Of a stretch of 64,000 nt of DNA, positions 49,306 to 58,102 are shown piece by piece (within the stretch, counting starts at the first letter, position 1; the number at the start of each line of letters is the position of its first letter). The notes under the pieces were generated by a model that was given only the letters and a program-made list of their open reading frames with translations, was not told the origin of the DNA and searched no databases. Source of the stretch: DASXMT01 sp035552655 (GTDB lineage Bacteria; Actinomycetota; Acidimicrobiia; Acidimicrobiales; RAAP-2). The stretch lies in assembly GCA_035552655.1 (NCBI GenBank), contig DASZLD010000038.1:1-64000 (forward strand). The letters are read 5' to 3'. Position numbers and translations under genes: made by a program.

Positions 49306-49962
49306 TCAGCGGGCCACGGGGAGGCCGAACATCTCCAGGCAGTCCTCGGACAGGCCCTCGACGACGATGTCGTCTCGCCGAGCCGTGGACCATGTGTCCC
49401 GGTCCAGTCGCAGGTTGATCATCCGATCGGGTAGCCCTCGCCGGAGCAGCAGCTCCTCGCCGTTGAACACGTAGCCCAGCGATCGAGACGTAGCCATCGA
49501 AGGCTCGTTGTCGAAAAAGGCGCCGCTCAACGCCTCTCGGGCTCCGAGCCCGTCGAAGGCCAGATGCAAGATGGCTGACCGCATCTCTTTCCCGATCCCC
49601 TGGCCCTGGTACTCCTGGCTCAGCCACGAGCCCGTCTTCACCGACCGGAGGGGACCGAAGTCCGTAGCCATGAGCTCTTGGACACCGACCGGTCGGCCGT
49701 CGACGAAGACGCCGCCCTGGAACCGCCAGTGATGCGGACTCCAGGTCGCCCGTGCCCCCCACCAGAACTGGAGCGCCTCCCGGTGCCGGTGCGGGAGGGG
49801 CCGGTCCGTCCACGGCGTCGAGAAGGGCATCACCGCCGGATCGTGTATCCCGCCATCACTCACAGCTACGAGCTCGTTCTGTTCGTCGTCGGTGGGAAGA
49901 CGGATCTCCAGGCGTGGGGTCCTCACCCGCACATCGAAGAGCGGCCAGTACGGGTGGGGCAC
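49306..49962 (-). CDS. GNAT-family N-acetyltransferase
   Basis: A 218-residue acetyltransferase: LEIRLPTDDEQNELVAV in the N-terminus, VGVQELMATDF, and the acetyl-CoA loop SQEYQGQGIGKEMRSAIL. GYVFNGEELLLRRG at the end fits the RimJ/RimL-like group, which acetylates proteins or small molecules. GTG 49962 was chosen because homology begins right after; there is no good ribosome site. Substrate unknown. Confidence 0.85.
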   Translation of the reverse strand: MPHPYWPLFDVRVRTPRLEIRLPTDDEQNELVAVSDGGIHDPAVMPFSTPWTDRPLPHRHREALQFWWGARATWSPHHWRFQGGVFVDGRPVGVQELMATDFGPLRSVKTGSWLSQEYQGQGIGKEMRSAILHLAFDGLGAREALSGAFFDNEPSMATSRSLGYVFNGEELLLRRGLPDRMINLRLDRDTWSTARRDDIVVEGLSEDCLEMFGLPVAR

Positions 49963-50111
49963 GACTTCAGTCTTGCACCGCGCCCTCCTCCCATGCGGCC
50001 CGGCCGGGTGGCGCTCAGCGCACTGACTCAGACGGATAGAACCGGGCCGCAGTGGGTAAGAAGGGTCCATTGCCGCCGTGCCAACGGCGGCAACCCCAAG
50101 GAGCCAGTTCA

Positions 50112-50582
50112 ATGGACATCGTTCGCAACTCCGATGGCACCCTCGTCGTCCCGGTGGAGCCGGAACGACAGCACCCAACAGAGAGCGACGGGGATACCCC
50201 CTCGGACGGGGCCGAAGCCACGCCGGTGGCCACCACCAGGGTGCTCCACCCGGGCGAAGGCGGGTACGACGAGGCCTTGGCCGAGTGGGACCTGCAGCAG
50301 AACCCCGATCGCGAGCCGGTCGTCTCCACCGCTTCTGGTCGCCAAACGGCCATGGCCCTGGTGCATGCAGTGGCCACCTCACCCGACCAACCCATTGCCA
50401 AGGAGGTGAAGGCCGTCGGCAATTCCGACGCCAGCGGTGAAGCGCTGCGCCACGTGCTCGTTGGCGGGGTTCACTCGGTTGAGGACTTCGCCAAAGAGGT
50501 CGCAGCAGCAGAAGGCGGCGAGCCGCTCTCAGCCCATGAGGCCACCAAGATCATCGGCGAGATCCTGGCCGAGCTCGATTGA
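50112..50582 (+). CDS. Hypothetical protein of 156 residues
   Basis: No function recognised. The N-terminal half is Pro/Glu/Asp-rich and probably flexible; the C-terminal half (from about 90) is helical, with ALRHVLVGGVHSVEDFAKEVAAAEGG and EATKIIGEILAELD. AAGGAG lies 9 nt before ATG 50112. It precedes the ABC-F gene by 60 bp. Confidence 0.65.
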   Translation: MDIVRNSDGTLVVPVEPERQHPTESDGDTPSDGAEATPVATTRVLHPGEGGYDEALAEWDLQQNPDREPVVSTASGRQTAMALVHAVATSPDQPIAKEVKAVGNSDASGEALRHVLVGGVHSVEDFAKEVAAAEGGEPLSAHEATKIIGEILAELD

Positions 50583-50642
50583 GGAGCGCGGGGCGCCGGC
50601 GGTGACGGCGGTGACGGCGGTGCCCGATACCCTGGGCGCCTC

Positions 50643-52394
50643 GTGGCCGTACTCGTCGATCTCCAGCAAGTTGCCGTTCGCCGGGTGGACCGGGTCCTGT
50701 TCGAACACCTGTCTCTCACCGTCTCCGACGGTGATCGCATCGGCGTGGTGGGCACCAATGGTTCGGGCAAATCGACCCTGTTGCGCATCGTGGCCGGCGT
50801 CGATGACCCCGAGGAGGGCCAGGTCCGACGAGGGCGGGGGACGCGGGTGGGGTTCCTCGACCAGGTACCCCGGCTTCCGCCCGGTACGGTCCAGGGCGCG
50901 GTCGGGGAGGGATGGGAGGCAGAGGCGGCCCTCGACCGTCTGGGCATGGGCACCTCGGCCGACATCGATACCGGAGCGCTTTCCGGTGGCCAGTCCAAGC
51001 GGGTGGCGCTGGCCCGGGTGCTGGCCCACCCGGCCGAGCTGCTGGTGCTCGACGAACCCACCAACCATCTCGATCTGGGTGCCGTGGCTTGGTTGGAGCA
51101 GCGCCTGCTGTCCTTCCGCGGCGGCCTGGTGCTGGTCACCCACGACCGTCACCTGCTCGACCGGCTCACCACCCGGATGCTCGAGCTCGACTCAGGGTCC
51201 AGCTACGTGCACGAGGGTGGTTACCAGTCGTACCTGACGGCCAAAGCCGAGCGCGAGGAACGGGCGGCGTCGGCCGAGTCGACCCGGCGCAACCTGGCCC
51301 GCCGCGAACTGGCCTGGCTCCGCCGGGGAGCCCAAGCCCGGTCGCGCAAGCCGCAGGCCCGGATCGATGCCGCCGTTCGGCTCATCGAGGGGGGACCGGA
51401 TGTCCCCGCTCGAACGTCCGAGCTGGAGATGGTCGAGGTCACGCCCCGGCTGGGCGACAAGGTCATCGAGTGTGCCGGGGTCGGGTTCCGCTACGACGGC
51501 GGGCCCCTGGTCCTGTCGGGGGTCGATCTGGTCCTCGGACGACGGGAGCGCCTGGGCATCGTGGGGGCCAACGGGTCGGGCAAATCGACCCTGGTCGACC
51601 TCCTGGCCGGTCGCCGACAACCCACCGTCGGCACGGTCGAGGTGGGACCGACGGTGGTGGTGGGCTACTACGACCAACAGGGGATCGAGCTCGATCTTCG
51701 GGCTCGGGTGCAGGACCTGGTGGCGGGTCCCCACCGCTCACCGGGCTCCCTGGCCGACGTCGAGCTGATGAAGCGCTTCTCGTTCACCGGCGAGCTGCCG
51801 TTCGCCCGAGTGGGCACCCTGTCGGGCGGTGAACGGCGACGCCTGCAGCTCCTCTTGGTCATCGCCAGCCGACCCAACGTCCTGTTCCTGGACGAGCCGA
51901 CCAACGACTTCGACCTCGACACCCTCCGAGTCCTCGAGGACTTCGTCGAGGACTGGCCGGGGGCGCTGGTGGTGGTCAGCCACGACCGCACGTTCCTGGA
52001 TCGGACCACCGACCACTTGGTGGCAGTGGAAGCAGACGCAACCGTGTCGGCCGTACCGGGCGGCGTGGCCGGCTGGGTCGCCCGCGTCGAACACGGCGAC
52101 GCCCGCCGAGCAGGGTCGCTCCCGCCCCGCTCACCGCGCGACACGCCGGTGGCCCCAGTGGCGAAGCCGAGTACCGGTGGGAGTCCTCCCATGGGCCGGC
52201 TGCTGCGCGAGGCGGAGAAGAACATGGTCCGCTTGCAACGACAGCGGGACAGGATCACCGAGGCCTTGACCGGTGCGGTCGACCATGTGGCGATGACCCG
52301 GTTGGGTGACGAGCTGGCCGACGCCCAGGCCGCGTTGGATGAGGCCGAGGAGCACTGGTTGGAGCTGGCCGAACAGGCCGAATCGGGCGGGTAA
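50643..52394 (+). CDS. ABC-F family ATPase
   Basis: A 583-residue soluble protein with two ABC domains and no membrane helices. Walker A motifs are GTNGSGKST and GANGSGKST, the signatures LSGGQSKR and LSGGERRR, and the linker with ARRELAWLRRGAQARSRKPQAR lies between. ABC-F proteins bind the ribosomal E site and either aid translation or protect from antibiotics. A C-terminal coiled coil (EAEKNMVRLQRQRDRI) resembles Uup. The GTG start has TACCCT 9 nt upstream and no Shine-Dalgarno. Confidence 0.92.
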   Translation: MAVLVDLQQVAVRRVDRVLFEHLSLTVSDGDRIGVVGTNGSGKSTLLRIVAGVDDPEEGQVRRGRGTRVGFLDQVPRLPPGTVQGAVGEGWEAEAALDRLGMGTSADIDTGALSGGQSKRVALARVLAHPAELLVLDEPTNHLDLGAVAWLEQRLLSFRGGLVLVTHDRHLLDRLTTRMLELDSGSSYVHEGGYQSYLTAKAEREERAASAESTRRNLARRELAWLRRGAQARSRKPQARIDAAVRLIEGGPDVPARTSELEMVEVTPRLGDKVIECAGVGFRYDGGPLVLSGVDLVLGRRERLGIVGANGSGKSTLVDLLAGRRQPTVGTVEVGPTVVVGYYDQQGIELDLRARVQDLVAGPHRSPGSLADVELMKRFSFTGELPFARVGTLSGGERRRLQLLLVIASRPNVLFLDEPTNDFDLDTLRVLEDFVEDWPGALVVVSHDRTFLDRTTDHLVAVEADATVSAVPGGVAGWVARVEHGDARRAGSLPPRSPRDTPVAPVAKPSTGGSPPMGRLLREAEKNMVRLQRQRDRITEALTGAVDHVAMTRLGDELADAQAALDEAEEHWLELAEQAESGG

Positions 52395-52412
52395 GTCCGT
52401 CCGGTCAAGCGG

Positions 52413-53267
52413 TCAGCGGAACAGCACCTCGGAGACCACTTTGCTCCAGGGTCGGGTGAGCGATCGGAGCTCAGCGCAGCCCTCGTCACCAAGGTTGGCG
52501 TACGGGGCCGCGGCCAGGCGGTCCGTCTCGGCTTCGATCTCCGCGCGCTGGGCCGCCCCCCACTCGGTGAACGTCGTCTCGTCGCCGCTGCCGGCGGTCA
52601 GCCAGCCTCGCTGGCGCAACGAGCCCACGGCTGCGGCCCATTCCTGATCCGACCACCCGCGGGTGGAGCGGAGCAGACCCAGGGGCACCTCACCGTCGGC
52701 GCCATGGGTGATCAGGGCGTCGATCCCCGACAGGTCATGGGTGACGAGGAGGGCGATGTGGCCGTCCCCCCTGAACTCGCGCAAGATGGACTGAGCATGC
52801 CAGAGGGCCAGGTGGGGCTCCTCGGGCCAGCTGAGCCGGGCGTGGCCGGCACACAGGGGACGGCCCTCGACCCGAGTGGATGCATCCTCAGCCAGGGTCT
52901 GGGCCAGCTCCGCAGCTCGGGCCATCGCATCGGAGTCGACCACGTCGTCACCCAGCAGGCGCCGGTATGCCCGGTCGACGGCACGCAGGCGGGCCCTCAC
53001 CAGGTCTTCGGGCGCAGCGATCTCCCACGCACCGGGAATGGCCGCGTGCACCAGGTCGGGCTTGAAGTTGAAGAAGGTCGAGATCACCACCTCGGCCGAT
53101 ACCGCACCCATGGGGGCGGCGCGCGAGGCGAAGTACCCGTTCGTCCCGGTGATACCCAGCGCGGCGTACGCCTCAGCCGCTTCGGGAACGAAGTAGATCA
53201 TCCCGTGGAGCGGCTCCACCGTCCGCCACGTCTTCCGGGCCAGTAGGGCCGCTTCGTTCGTGCTCAC
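52413..53267 (-). CDS. SCO6745-family protein
   Basis: A 284-residue protein matching the SCO6745 group, which is common in actinobacteria and of unknown function. It begins ARKTWRTVEPLHGMIYFVPEA, has GYFASRAAPMGAVSAEVVISTFFNF, and a C-terminal winged-helix-like part (LRQRGWLTAGSGDETTFTEWG). GGGGGGAA lies close upstream of the GTG. It converges with the ABC-F gene. Confidence 0.85.
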   Translation of the reverse strand: MSTNEAALLARKTWRTVEPLHGMIYFVPEAAEAYAALGITGTNGYFASRAAPMGAVSAEVVISTFFNFKPDLVHAAIPGAWEIAAPEDLVRARLRAVDRAYRRLLGDDVVDSDAMARAAELAQTLAEDASTRVEGRPLCAGHARLSWPEEPHLALWHAQSILREFRGDGHIALLVTHDLSGIDALITHGADGEVPLGLLRSTRGWSDQEWAAAVGSLRQRGWLTAGSGDETTFTEWGAAQRAEIEAETDRLAAAPYANLGDEGCAELRSLTRPWSKVVSEVLFR

Positions 53268-53293
53268 ACTTCCCCCCCGTTCCTCGTCTCGGC

Positions 53294-53647
53294 CTAAGGA
53301 TGGCTCAAGACGTTGACCACATGCCCGTCAGGATCTCGAACGAAGAAGCGGCGCACACCCCATGGCTCATCGGTCAGGGGGTGCACGATCTCAGCCTTGG
53401 CCTCCAGGGCCTCGGCGTACACGGCATCGACGTCGTCGACCTGGATGGACACATCGGGGTTCACCGGTGCCGTCTCGTCATGGGTCACCAAGCTGAGTTG
53501 GGCACCGGGCTGCTGGTCGGGATGGGCCAGCGTGACGATCCACCCATGGTCCATGACCGGCTGCAGGCCGAACAGGGAGCGGTAGAAGGCAGTGGTCTGG
53601 ACCACAGACCGGCAGGCGAGATCGGGCACGACCCGGCGAACACTCAT
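53294..53647 (-). CDS. VOC-family (glyoxalase-like) protein
   Basis: A 117-residue VOC protein (VVPDLACRSVVQTTAFYRSLFGL, then ADEPW-type region TDEPWGVRRFFVRDPDGHVVNVLSH). Members bind metals or drugs. It stands between SCO6745 and cysNC on the same strand, but no shared role can be stated. The longer in-frame extension upstream belongs to the antisense of cysNC and was not used. Confidence 0.87.
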   Translation of the reverse strand: MSVRRVVPDLACRSVVQTTAFYRSLFGLQPVMDHGWIVTLAHPDQQPGAQLSLVTHDETAPVNPDVSIQVDDVDAVYAEALEAKAEIVHPLTDEPWGVRRFFVRDPDGHVVNVLSHP

Positions 53648-53714
53648 GGCACGATCATCCCTCCCATGGCCCCAGACAACCAGCCCGGCTCGCTCACCCG
53701 GGTTCGACGACGGG

Positions 53715-55634
53715 TCACCGTTCGAGCTCGGACTCCGGTTCAGCCCGGCCCTGCAACATGGAGATGATGGCGTCGGCGGCATCTTCGGGCAGCACCTGGG
53801 TGGTATCGATGTGCATCTCCGGATCGGCCGGTCGCTCATAGGGGGAGTCGACGCCGGTGAAGTTGAAGAGCTCACCCCGCCGCGCCTTTCTGAACAGACC
53901 CTTGGGATCGCGAGATTCGGCGACAGCCAGGGGCGTATCCACGAAGACCTCGATGAACTCGCCCGGTTGCACACAGGACCGTGCGAATTCGCGCTCGGCC
54001 CGGAACGGAGAGATGAAGGAGGCAATGACGATCAGGCCGGCGTCGACCATGAGGCTGGCCACTTCGGCGATGCGGCGGATGTTCTCGACCCGGTCCGCAT
54101 CGGTGAAGCCCAGATCCTTGTTCAGGCCATGGCGGACATTGTCGCCGTCGAGCAGATAGGTGTGACGTCCGAGCCGGTGGAGCTTGCGTTCGACGATGTT
54201 GGCAATGGTGGACTTTCCCGCTCCCGAGAACCCGGTCAGCCAGATGAGGGCGGGGCGCTGAGCCTTCAGGGCCGAGCGTGCCTCCTTGTGGACCTCGACC
54301 GCCTGCCAATGGATGTTGGCCGACCGTCGCAGGGCGAAGTGCAAGAGCCCGGCGCCGACGGTGGCGTTGTCGAAACGGTCGATGAGGATGAAGCCACCCA
54401 TCTCGCGGTTCTCGGTGTAGGGGTCGAAGGCGATGGGCCGGTCGAGGTTGATGTTGCCCACTCCGATGTCGTTGAGATCGAGGGTGGCCGCCGCCGTGTG
54501 CTCCATGGTGTTGACGTTCACCTTGTACTTGGGATGAGCGAGCGTGGCGCCGACGGTACGGGTGCCGATCTTGAGCAGGTAGGGACGTCCGGGGAGCATG
54601 GGGTGCTCGCTCATCCAGACAATGTGAGCTTCGAACTGATCGGCCACCTCGGGTGGGTCGGCTTCTGACGCCAGGACGTCGCCCCGGCTGACGTCGATCT
54701 CGTCAATGAGCGTGATCGTGATCGACTCGCCGGTCACGGCCTCGTCGACATCACTGCCGTTCAGGATGACGCGGGCGATCGACGTTCGTCGCCCCGACGG
54801 TAGGACGCGGACGGGGTCACCGGGATGGACGGTGCCCCGTACCACCCGACCACAGAAGCCGCGGAAGTCGAGATCGGGACGGTTCACCCACTGGATGGGC
54901 ATGCGAAACGGTTCGGCCTGGACCGTCCCGTCGACCTCCACCGTCTCCAGGTGGTCGATCAGGGTCGGCCCCGAGTACCACGGCGTGCGCGGGCTCGGCT
55001 CGGTGATGTTGTCGCCCCGCAGCGCTGACAGGGGGATGGCGGTCACGTCATGCAGACCGATCTCGGAGGCGAAGGACCGGTACTCGTCGCTGATGGTCCG
55101 GAACACGTCTTCGGAGTAGTCGCACAGGTCGAGCTTGTTGATGGCCAGCACCACGTGCCTGATCCCCAGCAGCGAGACCAGATAGCTATGGCGCCGGGTC
55201 TGGGTCAGGACGCCTCTGCGGGCGTCGATCAGGATCACGGCCAGATCAGCCGTCGATGCGCCGGTCACCATGTTCCGCGTGTACTGCTCGTGGCCCGGCG
55301 TATCGGCCACGATGAACTTGCGTGCCTCGGTGGAGAAGAACCGGTAGGCCACGTCGATGGTGATGCCCTGTTCCCGCTCGGCCGCCAGCCCATCGACCAG
55401 GAGGGCGAAGTCGAGCTCGCCCCCTTGGGTGCCGATGGTGCGGGAGTCGGCCTCCAGCGCCGTCAGGTGGTCCTCGAAGATGAGCTTCGACTCGTACAGG
55501 AGGCGACCGATGAGTGTGCTCTTCCCGTCATCCACGCTGCCGCAGGTGATGAACCGGAGCATCGATTTGCGCTCGTGGGCGTCCAGATAGTCATCGATGT
55601 CGCCGATGGCCAGGTCGCCGTGAGCGTGGGCCAT
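53715..55634 (-). CDS. cysNC: Bifunctional sulfate adenylyltransferase subunit 1/APS kinase CysNC
   Basis: A 639-residue fusion. Residues 1-440 are CysN, an EF-Tu-like GTPase (G1 GSVDDGKS at 32-39, then DTPGHEQY and NKLDLCD) that drives APS formation with CysD. Residues about 455-639 are APS kinase CysC (P-loop GFSGAGKS at 468-475 and FISPFRAERE), which makes PAPS. PAPS serves sulfotransferases or reductive assimilation. The ATG overlaps the cysD stop as TGATG. Confidence 0.96.
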   Translation of the reverse strand: MAHAHGDLAIGDIDDYLDAHERKSMLRFITCGSVDDGKSTLIGRLLYESKLIFEDHLTALEADSRTIGTQGGELDFALLVDGLAAEREQGITIDVAYRFFSTEARKFIVADTPGHEQYTRNMVTGASTADLAVILIDARRGVLTQTRRHSYLVSLLGIRHVVLAINKLDLCDYSEDVFRTISDEYRSFASEIGLHDVTAIPLSALRGDNITEPSPRTPWYSGPTLIDHLETVEVDGTVQAEPFRMPIQWVNRPDLDFRGFCGRVVRGTVHPGDPVRVLPSGRRTSIARVILNGSDVDEAVTGESITITLIDEIDVSRGDVLASEADPPEVADQFEAHIVWMSEHPMLPGRPYLLKIGTRTVGATLAHPKYKVNVNTMEHTAAATLDLNDIGVGNINLDRPIAFDPYTENREMGGFILIDRFDNATVGAGLLHFALRRSANIHWQAVEVHKEARSALKAQRPALIWLTGFSGAGKSTIANIVERKLHRLGRHTYLLDGDNVRHGLNKDLGFTDADRVENIRRIAEVASLMVDAGLIVIASFISPFRAEREFARSCVQPGEFIEVFVDTPLAVAESRDPKGLFRKARRGELFNFTGVDSPYERPADPEMHIDTTQVLPEDAADAIISMLQGRAEPESELER

Positions 55635-56536
55635 CAGAAGTACCCCTCTTGCTTCTTGCGCTCCATGGAGCCGCTCGAGTCGTGGTCGATGACCCGGCCC
55701 TGCCGTTCCGAGGTGGCGGTCAGCAGCATCTCCTGGATCACCTTGGCCAGGGTGTCGGCCTCGCTCTCGATCGCGCCGGTGAGCGGGTAGCAGCCCAGCG
55801 TGCGGAAACGCACGCTCTTCAGCATCGGCGTCTCCCCGGGGGCCAGCCGCATCCGTTCGTCGTCGACCATGATGAGCGTGCCGTCCCGTTCCACCACCGG
55901 TCGCGGCGCGGCCAGGTAGAGCGGGACGATGGGGATCTCCTCCCGGTAGATGAACTGCCAGACATCGAGCTCGGTCCAGTTCGAGAGGGGGAAGACCCGG
56001 ATGCTCTCACCGTTGTTCCGACGCACGTTGTAGAGGTGCCATAGCTCCGGACGTTGGAGCTTGGGGTCCCATCGGTGCTGGTCGGAGCGGAGGGAGAAGA
56101 CGCGCTCCTTGGCCCGCGACTTCTCCTCGTCCCGCCGAGCCCCACCGAAGGCGGCATCGAAACCGTAGCGATCGAGCGCCTGCTTGAGCCCCTGGGTCTT
56201 CCACATGTCGGTGTGGAGGGCCGATCCGTGATCGAAGGGGTTGATGCCGCGCTCGACGCACTCCTCGTTGCGGTAGACGATGAGCTCGAGGCCGAGCTTC
56301 TCGACCAGAGCGTCGCGGAACGCGTACATGGCCTGAAATTTCCACGTGGTATCGACATGCAGCAGGGGAAACGGCGGCTTGGCCGGAGCGAAGGCCTTCA
56401 TGGCCAGATGGAGCATGACCGCGCTGTCCTTGCCGATGGAATAGAGCATCACCGGTCGGTCGCTCTCGGCCACCGCCTCGCGGATGATCTGGATGGACTC
56501 GGCTTCCAGCTCCTCGAGATGGGTCAGCCGTTTCAC
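55634..56536 (-). CDS. cysD: Sulfate adenylyltransferase subunit 2 CysD
   Basis: A 300-residue PP-loop ATP pyrophosphatase-type subunit that adenylylates sulfate with CysN. MLYSIGKDSAVMLHL is the PP loop; LHVDTTWKFQAMY and GGARRDEEKSRAKERVFSLR follow as in the family. Start is GTG. It lies 7 bp after cysQ and overlaps cysNC, so the three form one operon. Confidence 0.97.
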   Translation of the reverse strand: MKRLTHLEELEAESIQIIREAVAESDRPVMLYSIGKDSAVMLHLAMKAFAPAKPPFPLLHVDTTWKFQAMYAFRDALVEKLGLELIVYRNEECVERGINPFDHGSALHTDMWKTQGLKQALDRYGFDAAFGGARRDEEKSRAKERVFSLRSDQHRWDPKLQRPELWHLYNVRRNNGESIRVFPLSNWTELDVWQFIYREEIPIVPLYLAAPRPVVERDGTLIMVDDERMRLAPGETPMLKSVRFRTLGCYPLTGAIESEADTLAKVIQEMLLTATSERQGRVIDHDSSGSMERKKQEGYF

Positions 56537-56543
56537 CGTGGAC

Positions 56544-57308
56544 CTACCCCCGCCGGGCCAACGCAGCCAGCGCCGGCTCGGCCAGCGAGGGATGGCACAC
56601 CACCAGGTCGGGGAGCCATGGGTCGGGGAGGCCGTAGCGCAACGGCGAGCCGTCGAGGCGGCTGGCGTGCAGCCCGCTGGCTAGGGCCACGGCCACCGGT
56701 GCGGCCGAGTCCCACTCGTACTGCCCCCCGGCGTGGACGTAGATGTCGGCGTCGCCCAGTATCACCGCGGCGATCTTGGCTCCGGCCGAGCCCATGGGGA
56801 TGACGGTGGCACCCAACCGCTCGGCCACCTGGGTGACCACGGCCGGCGGCCTCGAGCGGCTGACCACCAGACGGGGCACGGGAGCCGCTTCCGGCAACGG
56901 TGGCGGTGCCGACGTCCCCAGCACGATCCCCCGGGCCGGGAGGGCAACGGCACCGACGGCCGGGCGACCCTCGATGGCCAGGGCCACATGGACGGCCCAG
57001 TCCTCTCGCCGCTCGCCGTACTCCCGGGATCCGTCCAACGGGTCGATGATCCACAGCCGATCGCCCCCGGGTGAGTCGAGTCCCTCTTCCGACCGGACGG
57101 GGTCATCGGGGAAGCGGCTGGCCAGCTCGGCCATCAGGAACTGCTGCGATCGGCGGTCCCCCTCGTCGCTCAGCGACCGACCCGAGTGCTGCGACTGGGA
57201 CTCGAGGTCCAGGAGCACCGCCCCTGCCCGCTGGGCCAGATCGGTGGCGGCATCGTGTACGGCTGGGCTGGCCGGAACGTCTTGCAGTGGCTCGATGGCG
57301 TGCACCAT
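56544..57308 (-). CDS. cysQ: 3'(2'),5'-bisphosphate nucleotidase CysQ
   Basis: A 254-residue Mg-dependent, Li-sensitive-type phosphatase that turns PAP, the by-product of sulfotransferases, into AMP. The metal sites are RSEEG, DPLDGSREY and GGQYEWDSAAP. It is first in the cysQ-cysD-cysNC operon and divergent from a TetR gene. PAP removal next to PAPS synthesis fits a pathway that uses sulfotransferases. Confidence 0.93.
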   Translation of the reverse strand: MVHAIEPLQDVPASPAVHDAATDLAQRAGAVLLDLESQSQHSGRSLSDEGDRRSQQFLMAELASRFPDDPVRSEEGLDSPGGDRLWIIDPLDGSREYGERREDWAVHVALAIEGRPAVGAVALPARGIVLGTSAPPPLPEAAPVPRLVVSRSRPPAVVTQVAERLGATVIPMGSAGAKIAAVILGDADIYVHAGGQYEWDSAAPVAVALASGLHASRLDGSPLRYGLPDPWLPDLVVCHPSLAEPALAALARRG

Positions 57309-57351
57309 AGTCCTCGTCGGTGGCCCTGGTCTGGGCGTTAAGACACGAGAC

Positions 57352-57371
57352 TATATTAGATCATGTCTCAC
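57352..57371 (+). promoter_or_regulatory. -10 box and possible operator before tetR
   Basis: TATATT (57352-57357) lies in the 54-bp gap after cysQ's start. It is followed 6 nt later by an ATG that could start a leaderless longer form, and by TGTCTCAC (57364-57371). GTGAGACA, the reverse complement, recurs at 58057-58064 before the oxidoreductase gene. GAGAC and GTCTC arms flank the -10, as a TetR operator could. Confidence 0.4.
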
Positions 57372-57449
57372 CCGCTAACCTTCCCCGGTAACCTTCGACC
57401 GGCCAGACCCGGGTGCAGGAATCGGCCGTCGACCCGGCCAAGGAGCTCC

Positions 57450-58067
57450 ATGTCCCAGCAGCGTCATACCGGCGTCGACTCCGATGCGGTGCTGGACGCG
57501 GCCACATCGTGCTACCTCCGTTTCGGCGTGGCCAAGACCACGGCAGCAGACATCGCCCAGGCGGTGGGGATCTCCCGAGCCACGCTGTACCGTCGGTTCG
57601 GCAGCCACGAGGCGATCTTCCTGGCCGTCCTGGCCCGTGAGTCGGCCGCCATGGCCGTCGACGCCGACGTGCACCTGGCCTCGGTGCGGGACCCGGGCGA
57701 ACGCATCCTCGAGGGCATGATGTTCGCCATCGGGGAGATCGGTCAACGACCGGTGCACGCCGCGGTGTTCGGCGGCGACTCGGCGGCGTGGGCGGCCACC
57801 CAGGCCATCCGCGTCGAGGCCCTCCGTCACATCGGTGAGGCCGGCGTCAGACCACTGCTGGCCTCCTCCCTGGCCGACGGCTCCGTATCGGAGCAGGACA
57901 TGTCCGATCTCATCGACTGGATCCTGCGGATCCTCATCTCCTATGCCGCCGTGCCCGGCGACGGCGGCCGCCAGCCCGAGGAGATCCGCCGCCAGCTGGC
58001 CGCGTGGTTCCTGCCCGCATTTGCTGACAGGATCGGTGGCGCGAGTCATGCGTCTGTGAGACACTGA
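57450..58067 (+). CDS. TetR-family transcriptional regulator
   Basis: A 205-residue TetR protein with the HTH at about 25-65 (TTAADIAQAVGISRATLYRRFGSHEAI). ATG 57450 has AAGGAG 4 nt upstream; an ATG at 57363 (29 residues longer) sits at a leaderless promoter and is the alternative. It precedes a quinone oxidoreductase gene by 35 bp and is divergent from cysQ. A motif shared by the two promoter regions suggests it controls the oxidoreductase-sulfotransferase pair. Confidence 0.88.
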   Translation: MSQQRHTGVDSDAVLDAATSCYLRFGVAKTTAADIAQAVGISRATLYRRFGSHEAIFLAVLARESAAMAVDADVHLASVRDPGERILEGMMFAIGEIGQRPVHAAVFGGDSAAWAATQAIRVEALRHIGEAGVRPLLASSLADGSVSEQDMSDLIDWILRILISYAAVPGDGGRQPEEIRRQLAAWFLPAFADRIGGASHASVRH

Positions 58068-58102
58068 ACCTCAAACGTCTTACGTATCAGTAGGGGGGCA
58101 GC

